Part shown: one piece after another, positions 57,361 through 64,000 of the stretch
Layout of the letters: every line of letters begins with the position of its first letter
Numbering within the stretch: the first letter of the stretch is position 1
DNA from: Clostridioides difficile
GTDB taxonomy: Bacteria; Bacillota; Clostridia; Peptostreptococcales; Peptostreptococcaceae
Assembly (NCBI GenBank): GCA_024919175.1
Contig: CP103804.1
Location: 744,001-808,000, forward strand
DNA: 64,000 nucleotides
Reading direction: 5' to 3'
Notes under the pieces: generated by a model
Seen by the model: only the letters and a program-made list of their open reading frames with translations
The model's database searches: none
What the model was told of the DNA's origin: nothing
Made by a program: the position numbers and the translations under genes

Positions 57361-60300
57361 ATGGAAAAAGATTTTGCTCATCTTCATGTACATACTGAGT
57401 ATAGTTTACTTGATGGATTTTCGAGGGTGAAAAAACTTATAAAAAGAGCTAAAGAATTAAATATGAGTTCAATTGCTATTACTGACCATGGCTGTATGTT
57501 TGGTGTTATAGATTTTTATAAAACAGCTATAGAAGAAGGAATAAAACCAATTATAGGGTGTGAAGTTTATACAGCTGCACGTGGATTAAGAGATAAAGAC
57601 CCTAATTATGATAAATATCAAGGACATTTAGTTTTGCTAGCTAAGAATATGGAAGGCTATAAAAATTTGATAAAAATAGTCTCAACTTCATATGTAGAAG
57701 GCTTTTACTATAAGCCTAGAGTCGATATGGAAGAACTTAGAAAGCATTGTGACGGGATTATAGCACTTTCTGCATGTCTTGCAGGAGATGTTGCACGTGC
57801 TTTGATGAATAGAAATTATGAAAAAGCAAAAAAGTTTGCCATTGATTACAGAGATATATTTGGTGAAGAAAATTTCTTCTTAGAAATTCAAGACCATAAT
57901 TTACCAGAACAGAGAGAAGTGAATTCTGGATTGGTGAAATTATCAAAAGAGATTGGTATTCCATTAGTTGCTACTAATGATGTCCACTATGTAAATAAAG
58001 AAGATTCAAAAATACATGATGTTCTTATGTGTATTCAAATGGGTAAAACAGTAAATGACCCAAATAGAATGAGGTTTGGAAGTGATGAGTTTTATCTGAA
58101 GTCAAGAGAAGAGATGGAAGAGTTATTCCCATATGCACTAGAGGCTATTGACAATACTGTAAAAATAGCTGACATGTGTAATGTAGAGTTTGACTTTAAT
58201 ACTATACATCTTCCTAAATATGATGTTCCAGATGGATATACACCGGAAACTTATTTAAGAGAATTGTGTTTTAATGGATTAAAAGAGAGATATGAGAATC
58301 CTGATAGTGAGATACTAGATAGATTAAAATATGAATTAGATGTAATTGAAAAAATGGGTTATGTGGAATACTTTTTAATAGTTTGGGACTTTATAAATTT
58401 TTCTAAAGAAAATAATATTATAGTAGGACCAGGGAGAGGTAGTGCGGCAGGCTCAATAGTAGCATATACACTTAAGATAACTGATATAGACCCAATAAAA
58501 TATTCCCTACTATTTGAACGTTTTCTAAATCCAGAACGTATATCTATGCCAGATATAGATATAGATTTTTGCTATGAAAGAAGAGAAGAAGTAATAGACT
58601 ATGTAAAGCGAAAATATGGTGATGACCATGTTGCACAAATAATAACTTTTGGAACAATGGGTGCAAAAGCTGCAATAAGAGATGTTGGAAGAGTATTAGA
58701 TATAGGCTACAATAAGGTTGATAAGATAGCCAAAGAAATACCATTTGCTTTAGGAATGACGATAGATAAGGCATTAGACACAAATCCAAATCTTAAGGAT
58801 TTATATGACCAAGACCCTGAAACAAAAGAGATAATCAATATATCAAAGCAAATAGAAGGAATGTTAAGACATGCTTCTACTCATGCAGCAGGAGTTGTTA
58901 TATCCAAGAATCCTGTAGATGAGTATGTACCTCTATATAAGCATCAAGATGCAATCACAACTCAATTCACTATGACAACACTTGAAGAACTTGGTCTTTT
59001 AAAGATGGACTTTCTTGGGTTAAGAACACTTACAGTTATAAGAGATGCACTTGATTTAATAGAAAAGAATAGAACAATAAAAAATTACACTGAAAATATA
59101 GATTTTTCAAAGATGGACTATGATGATCCAAAGGTATATGAAATGCTTTCATCTGGAAATACTTTAGGAGTGTTTCAGTTGGAAAGTGCTGGTATGAGAA
59201 GTTTTATGAAACAGCTAAAACCAGATAATTTTGAAGATATTGTAGCGGGTATATCTCTATTTAGACCAGGTCCTATGGACTCTATACCTGCATATATAAA
59301 AAATAAAAGTAATCCAAAAGATGTAACATACTTACATGAGAAATTAAAACCAATAATGGAAGTTACATATGGATGTTTGGTATATCAAGAACAAGTTATG
59401 CAGGTTGTTAGAGATTTAGGTGGATATAGTTATGGTCGTAGTGACCTAGTTAGAAGAGCCATGAGTAAGAAGAAAATGGATGTAATGGAAGAAGAAAGAC
59501 AATATTTTATTCATGGGAAATTTGATGAAGATGGCAACATAGAAATTGCAGGATGTGTTAGAAATGGTGTAGAAGAGGAAATAGCCAATAAGATATTTGA
59601 TGACATGATAGACTTTGCTCGTTATGCATTTAACAAATCACATGCAGCTGCATATGGAGTTTTAGCATATGAGACAGCTTATTTAAAAACATATTATCCT
59701 GTTGAATTTATGGCTGCTTTAATAACTAGTGTTATGGGAAATACTGATAAGGTAGTTGAATATATAAGAGAATGTAAAGCATTAGATATAGATGTGTTGC
59801 CACCAGACATAAATAAAAGTTTTTCAAAATTCTCGGTTGAAGGTGACAACATAAGGTTTGGTTTGGCTGCTGTAAAAAATGTTGGTGTAAATATAATAAA
59901 CAATATAATCGATGAAAGAGAGTCTAATGGATTATTTATAGACTTAGTTGATTTAGTTAAGAGATTAGACCAAAAAGATACAAATAAGAGAGTAATAGAA
60001 AGTTTAATAAAATGTGGAGCTTTTGATAATATAAGTGAAAATAGAGCTAGTTTAATGGCTGGTTATGAAACTTTACTAGAAAGTGTGTCTATGGACAGAA
60101 AGAAAAATGTTCAAGGTCAAATTTCATTATTTGATGCTTTTGGAGATAGTGAAGAAGATAGCGACTTTCAACAAATATATAGTCTACCTAAAAGACCAGA
60201 ATATGAAGAAAGAGAGAGGCTTAATCTTGAAAAAGAAGTTCTGGGAATGTATGTAAGTGGGCATCCTTTATCGCAATTTGAAAAAGAATTACAAGAAAAA

Positions 60301-60930
60301 ACATCTATAGATAATGGAAAGTTAAATTCATTAAAAGAGGATGAAGAATCATTTATACAAATGAATGAAACAGATGCAATAATGGGTGGAATGATTGTAA
60401 ATAAAACGATAAAAACCACAAAAAGAAATGAAATCATGGCATTTATTGAGCTGGAAGATTTATATGGTGCTATAGAAATAATAGTTTTTCCTCAGCTATT
60501 ACAAAAATATAATGTTATTTTGAACGAAGATAATATAATTTATGTAAAAGGAACATTAAGTATAAAAGAAGGCGAAAATGCAAAACTTATAGCTAGAGAA
60601 ATAAAAGATATAAAAGACAACACTGACTTTGAAGCTAAAAAATATAATTCACCAAGAGCTAAAAATGTACAAAATGTGAAATTAGAAAGTGGAAAAAAAC
60701 TGTATCTAAAAATAGATAGTATGTCTGACACAGATACAACTTACAGTATTATAGAAATAGCAAAGCAATATCCAGGTAATGACAGTATATACTTATATCC
60801 TATGGATGAAAATATAAATGGTAAGCGTAAAGCATATAAAATGACAGGAGTATCGACTTTTATATGTGATGAGTTTGTAAACAATTTAGAAAGATTACTT
60901 CCTAAGGATAACATAAAGATAAAAGCTTAA
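57361..60930 (+). CDS. dnaE: DNA polymerase III subunit alpha, DnaE type
   Basis: 1189 residues. Replicative polymerase of the C family without the exonuclease insertion of PolC. N-terminal PHP domain HLHVHTEYSLLDGFSRV (about 7-23) with ITDHGCMFGV; palm acidic motifs GPGRGSAAGSIVAY (about 359-372) and PDIDIDFCYERREEV (about 397-411, catalytic Asp pair); HASTHAAGVVIS near 502; a helix-hairpin-helix region near 820-900; and an OB-fold domain from about residue 1010. An ideal GGAGGTGA site precedes ATG 57361. Firmicutes usually have PolC as well; it is not in the window. Confidence 0.97.
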   Translation: MEKDFAHLHVHTEYSLLDGFSRVKKLIKRAKELNMSSIAITDHGCMFGVIDFYKTAIEEGIKPIIGCEVYTAARGLRDKDPNYDKYQGHLVLLAKNMEGYKNLIKIVSTSYVEGFYYKPRVDMEELRKHCDGIIALSACLAGDVARALMNRNYEKAKKFAIDYRDIFGEENFFLEIQDHNLPEQREVNSGLVKLSKEIGIPLVATNDVHYVNKEDSKIHDVLMCIQMGKTVNDPNRMRFGSDEFYLKSREEMEELFPYALEAIDNTVKIADMCNVEFDFNTIHLPKYDVPDGYTPETYLRELCFNGLKERYENPDSEILDRLKYELDVIEKMGYVEYFLIVWDFINFSKENNIIVGPGRGSAAGSIVAYTLKITDIDPIKYSLLFERFLNPERISMPDIDIDFCYERREEVIDYVKRKYGDDHVAQIITFGTMGAKAAIRDVGRVLDIGYNKVDKIAKEIPFALGMTIDKALDTNPNLKDLYDQDPETKEIINISKQIEGMLRHASTHAAGVVISKNPVDEYVPLYKHQDAITTQFTMTTLEELGLLKMDFLGLRTLTVIRDALDLIEKNRTIKNYTENIDFSKMDYDDPKVYEMLSSGNTLGVFQLESAGMRSFMKQLKPDNFEDIVAGISLFRPGPMDSIPAYIKNKSNPKDVTYLHEKLKPIMEVTYGCLVYQEQVMQVVRDLGGYSYGRSDLVRRAMSKKKMDVMEEERQYFIHGKFDEDGNIEIAGCVRNGVEEEIANKIFDDMIDFARYAFNKSHAAAYGVLAYETAYLKTYYPVEFMAALITSVMGNTDKVVEYIRECKALDIDVLPPDINKSFSKFSVEGDNIRFGLAAVKNVGVNIINNIIDERESNGLFIDLVDLVKRLDQKDTNKRVIESLIKCGAFDNISENRASLMAGYETLLESVSMDRKKNVQGQISLFDAFGDSEEDSDFQQIYSLPKRPEYEERERLNLEKEVLGMYVSGHPLSQFEKELQEKTSIDNGKLNSLKEDEESFIQMNETDAIMGGMIVNKTIKTTKRNEIMAFIELEDLYGAIEIIVFPQLLQKYNVILNEDNIIYVKGTLSIKEGENAKLIAREIKDIKDNTDFEAKKYNSPRAKNVQNVKLESGKKLYLKIDSMSDTDTTYSIIEIAKQYPGNDSIYLYPMDENINGKRKAYKMTGVSTFICDEFVNNLERLLPKDNIKIKA

Positions 60931-60976
60931 TTTTTTGGATAAAAATCTAAATATATTATAATAATATGAAAAATAT

Positions 60977-61011
60977 TGTCCGTTTTGTGATATAATATCA
61001 CAAAATGGACA
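60977..61011. promoter_or_regulatory. 17-bp palindrome upstream of pfkA
   Basis: Two 17-base arms (60977-60993 and 60995-61011) are complementary apart from one G-U pair and meet at a single centre base. The core reads TGTGATATAATATCACA and contains a TATAAT string. It resembles an operator for a dimeric regulator, and the half-site TGTGA recalls CRP/FNR-family sites. It could alternatively be a terminator hairpin for dnaE, though no T-run follows directly. A tandem 10-bp repeat (GGACATTTAA twice, 61007-61026) adjoins it. Confidence 0.55.
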
Positions 61012-61138
61012 TTTAAGGACATTTAATTTTTTTAGTCTTGATGGGATTGAAAAATGATATAGGGACGAAAAAAGTCCATTAAGATATGATAAGAATGATT
61101 ATAATAAAAATTTGACATAAAATCCAAGGAGGTAAAAA

Positions 61139-62098
61139 ATGAAAACTATAGGATTACTAACAAGCGGAGGAGATGCTCCAGGAATGAATGCTGCAATTAG
61201 AGCGGTTGTAAGATCAGCAATATATTATGGATGCAAAGTATATGGAATCAATAGAGGATATAAGGGATTATTAGAAGAAGATTTAACTGAAATGAATTTA
61301 TCTTCTGTTGGGGATATTATACACAGAGGAGGAACTATATTAAAATCTTCTAGATGTGAAGAATTTAAAACAGAAGAAGGTAGATTAAAGGCAGTGAAGA
61401 TTCTTAAAAAGTATAAAATTGACTGCTTAGTTGTAATTGGTGGAGATGGCTCATTTGCAGGAGCTCAAAAACTTAGTGACTTAGGATTCCCAGCTATAGG
61501 TATACCAGGAACTATAGACAACGATTTAGCATATACAGATTATACTATAGGATTTGACACTGCAATGAATACTATTATAGATGCTATAGGCAAGATAAGA
61601 GATACATCATCATCTCATGAAAGAGTTAATATAGTAGAAGTCATGGGAAGACATTGTGGAGATTTAGCTTTGTATGCAGGTCTTGCAGGAGGAGCTGAAA
61701 CTATAATAGTACCAGAAGTAGAAATTAAAGTAGATGAAGTTGCTTTAAGACTAAAGACTACTCAAAAAAGAGGTAAGAGACATAGTATAATCGTTTTAGC
61801 AGAAGGAGTTGGAAGTGCTAGCGATTTAGAAAAAGAACTTAAAAAAGAGTCAGGAGCAGATTTAAGAGTAACTGTATTGGGTCATGTCCAAAGAGGAGGA
61901 AGCCCAACTGTATCTGATAGAATACTAGCAAGTAGACTTGGTGTAAGAGCCGTAGAATTATTACTAGATGGAAAATCAGCTAGAGTTGTAGGAATAAAAG
62001 AAAATAAAATAATTGACTTAGAAATAAGTGAAGCTTTATCTCAAAAGAAAGTTTTTGATAAAGAAGCTTATGAAATGGCAAAAATATTATCTATATAA
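61139..62098 (+). CDS. pfkA: ATP-dependent 6-phosphofructokinase
   Basis: 319 residues, the standard bacterial length. Phosphorylates fructose 6-phosphate in glycolysis. LTSGGDAPGMNAAIRAVVR (7-25) with the Gly that indicates ATP use, GGDGSFAGAQKL (about 101-112), the catalytic PGTIDNDLAYTDYTIGFDTA (about 122-141), and VEVMGRHCGDLAL (about 165-177) are intact. RBS AAGGAGG precedes ATG 61139. It forms a unit with pyk 51 bases downstream, a common Firmicute arrangement. A long palindrome lies in the upstream gap. Confidence 0.97.
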   Translation: MKTIGLLTSGGDAPGMNAAIRAVVRSAIYYGCKVYGINRGYKGLLEEDLTEMNLSSVGDIIHRGGTILKSSRCEEFKTEEGRLKAVKILKKYKIDCLVVIGGDGSFAGAQKLSDLGFPAIGIPGTIDNDLAYTDYTIGFDTAMNTIIDAIGKIRDTSSSHERVNIVEVMGRHCGDLALYAGLAGGAETIIVPEVEIKVDEVALRLKTTQKRGKRHSIIVLAEGVGSASDLEKELKKESGADLRVTVLGHVQRGGSPTVSDRILASRLGVRAVELLLDGKSARVVGIKENKIIDLEISEALSQKKVFDKEAYEMAKILSI

Positions 62099-62149
62099 AT
62101 CTTAGTATTTAAAATAAATCTGTGAAATAATATTTCAGGAGGAGTAAAT

Positions 62150-63910
62150 ATGTTAAATAATGTAAAGAAAACGAAAATTGTTTGTACACTAGGGCCAGCA
62201 TCACAAAGTGAAGAAGTTTTAACTCAACTTATGCAAAATGGTCTAAATGTGTGCAGATTTAACTTTTCCCATGGTTCACATGAAGAACATAAGGAAAGAA
62301 TAGATATGGCGAAAAAAGTTAGAGAAAAACTAAATAAACCAGTCGCTATATTATTAGATACTAAAGGTCCAGAAATTAGAACAGGTAATTTTGCAGACCC
62401 AGAGGTATCTTTAGAAGAAGGACAAAAATTTACTATAACTATGAAAGATGTTGTAGGAACTAAAGAAATATGTACAGTAAGCTATAAGGGCCTTGCTGAA
62501 GATGTTAAAGTAGGAGATTCTATACTAATAGATGATGGTCTAGTTGGTTTAAGAGTAAAAGAAATAAATGGTGAAGATATAATATGTATTGTTGAAAATT
62601 CTGGAATAGTAAAAAATCATAAAGGAGTAAATGTACCTGGTGTAAAAATAAATTTACCAGCAATAACTCCTAAAGATATAAGCGATATAGAATTTGGAAT
62701 AAGTCAAGGGATAGATTATATAGCTGCTTCATTTGTAAGAAAAGCATCTGATGTACTAGCAATAAGAGAAATCTTAGAGAATAACAATGCAACTGATATA
62801 CAAATTATATCTAAGATAGAAAATCAAGAAGGTGTAGAAAACTTAGATGAAATATTAAAAGTTTCTGATGGTATAATGGTAGCTAGAGGTGATTTAGGTG
62901 TTGAAATACCTACTGAAGAAATGCCAATAGTTCAGAAAATGATGATAAAAAAATGTAATGAATTAGCAAAACCAGTTGTAACTGCTACTCAAATGCTTGA
63001 TTCTATGATAAGAAATCCAAGACCAACCAGAGCAGAAGTTACAGACGTAGCTAATGCCATATATGATGGAACAGATGCAATAATGTTATCTGGAGAAACT
63101 GCTGCTGGAAAATATCCTGTAGAAGCTGTAAAGATGATGGCTACAATAGCAAAAAGAACAGAAGAAACTTTGGATTATGATAGATTGTTAAAGGAAAATG
63201 GTACTAATAATGTTACAGTAACAGATGCAATAAGTCATGCTACTTGTACAACAGCTGTAGATTTAAATGCATCAGCTATAATAACATCTACTTCTTCAGG
63301 TTACACTGCTAGAATGGTGTCTAAATTTAGACCAAAATCTCCAATAATAGCTACTACAAATAATGAAAAAACTATGAATAAACTAGCTCTTACATGGGGA
63401 GTTTATCCAGTAAAATCTTCTGTTGCAGGCAATACAGATGAAGTTATAGAAAAGGCAATAGAAGCAGCTAGACAAGCAGATTATATAGATAATGGAGAAT
63501 TAGTAGTTATAACTGCTGGAGTGCCAGTAGGAGTGAGCGGAACTACTAACTTAATAAAGGTTCATGTAATAAGTGAAGAAATCGTTCAAGGTATAGGTGT
63601 AGGTAATCAAACAGTAGAAGGTAAAGTTCGTATAATAAAAAATGGAGATACTTGTGTAGACTTCAATAAAGGAGATATATTAGTTTCTACAACTACTGAT
63701 GCTGAAATGAATAATTATATAGAGAAAGCAGGCGCTGTAGTAACTGAAAATGGTGGAATGACATCACATACAGCTATTGTAGGAATAAATTTAGATATAC
63801 CAGTTATTGTGTCTGCAAATGATATAACTAATCTAGTAAAAGATGGAGAAGTTGTAACAGTAGATGCATCAAGAGGTGTAATATATAGAGGTTCAACTAG
63901 AGTTTTATAA
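62150..63910 (+). CDS. pyk: Pyruvate kinase with C-terminal PEP-utiliser domain
   Basis: 586 residues, about 110 longer than the basic enzyme. Converts PEP and ADP to pyruvate and ATP. CRFNFSHGSHEEH (about 37-49), LDTKGPEIRTG (Glu in this motif indicates K+ dependence), catalytic Lys in IISKIENQEGVENLDEI (near 220) and MVARGDLGVEIP are present. The extra C-terminal ~100 residues form a PEP-utiliser mobile-type domain with GGMTSHTAIVGINLDIPVIVSA, carrying a T-S-H triad as in PPDK and PTS enzyme I. This extension is known in Bacillus-type pyruvate kinases. AGGAGG precedes ATG 62150. Confidence 0.97.
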   Translation: MLNNVKKTKIVCTLGPASQSEEVLTQLMQNGLNVCRFNFSHGSHEEHKERIDMAKKVREKLNKPVAILLDTKGPEIRTGNFADPEVSLEEGQKFTITMKDVVGTKEICTVSYKGLAEDVKVGDSILIDDGLVGLRVKEINGEDIICIVENSGIVKNHKGVNVPGVKINLPAITPKDISDIEFGISQGIDYIAASFVRKASDVLAIREILENNNATDIQIISKIENQEGVENLDEILKVSDGIMVARGDLGVEIPTEEMPIVQKMMIKKCNELAKPVVTATQMLDSMIRNPRPTRAEVTDVANAIYDGTDAIMLSGETAAGKYPVEAVKMMATIAKRTEETLDYDRLLKENGTNNVTVTDAISHATCTTAVDLNASAIITSTSSGYTARMVSKFRPKSPIIATTNNEKTMNKLALTWGVYPVKSSVAGNTDEVIEKAIEAARQADYIDNGELVVITAGVPVGVSGTTNLIKVHVISEEIVQGIGVGNQTVEGKVRIIKNGDTCVDFNKGDILVSTTTDAEMNNYIEKAGAVVTENGGMTSHTAIVGINLDIPVIVSANDITNLVKDGEVVTVDASRGVIYRGSTRVL

Positions 63911-63933
63911 GAAAATAATAAATTTATTTTGTC

Positions 63934-63961
63934 AAGGGGCTTTATAAGCTCCTTTTTTTTT
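63934..63961 (+). terminator. Intrinsic terminator after pyk
   Basis: AGGGGCTT (63935-63942) pairs with AAGCTCCT (63946-63953, one G-U) around a 3-base loop, followed by eight or more T. It ends the pfkA-pyk unit. The last ~40 bases of the window hold no recognisable gene. Confidence 0.92.
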
Positions 63962-64000
63962 GGTAAAATAAAATATTGTAGCTTAGTAAAAAATATAGTT

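Overview
The window is an AT-rich, low-GC Firmicute chromosome segment. Outside the rRNA genes and one short island I estimate roughly 30% GC from inspection. The 16S/23S/5S operon, anaerobic cobalamin pathway, trimeric [FeFe] hydrogenase and murB-rapZ-yvcK-whiA block point to a strict anaerobe of the Clostridia. From remembered gene order, Clostridioides difficile or a very close Peptostreptococcaceae relative is most likely; I could not run a 16S or genome search.

Layout. (1) 1-1030: end of a B12 nucleotide-loop unit (cobS tail, cobC-like phosphatase). (2) 1095-19273: a cobalamin riboswitch with an intrinsic terminator leads a long co-directional cluster (cbiP, cbiA, cbiB, cobD, pduX-like, cbiC, cbiD, cbiE, cbiT, cbiF, cbiG, cbiH, cbiJ, cbiK-cbiL fusion, hemC, cobA-hemD fusion, hemB, sirC-like). 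Together these cover 5-aminolevulinate to adenosylcobinamide phosphate, by the early-cobalt-insertion (anaerobic) route; hemA and hemL are not here. (3) 19303-24334: a complete rRNA operon with promoter and RNase III processing stems, no tRNA in the spacer. (4) 24728-30255: a CUT1-type ABC importer (ATPase, two permeases, lipoprotein) followed by a cytoplasmic phosphodiesterase of the NPP/alkaline-phosphatase superfamily, suggesting uptake and intracellular cleavage of a phosphodiester. (5) 30412-38266: LexA-box-controlled uvrB-uvrA, then uvrC overlapping hprK. (6) 38411-42666: a peptide-antibiotic (lantibiotic-type) resistance cassette: three-gene ABC exporter plus response regulator and histidine kinase. 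The transporter genes are AT-rich while the two regulator genes are near 50% GC, so the cassette looks horizontally acquired and mosaic. (7) 42790-50726: a membrane-anchored MutS-like ATPase, then on the minus strand hydC-hydB-hydA (electron-bifurcating hydrogenase) and cardiolipin synthase. (8) 51045-63910: formate/nitrite-type channel, murB-PHP-rapZ-yvcK-nudix-whiA, dnaE, and pfkA-pyk.

Most of the window is housekeeping. The least ordinary parts are the mosaic resistance cassette, the importer-phosphodiesterase unit, the CbiK-CbiL fusion, and several intergenic palindromes or long hairpins (before sirC, after 5S, before uvrC, before murB, before dnaE, before pfkA) that the gene annotation does not explain. 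I found no transposase, integrase, phage gene or CRISPR array.
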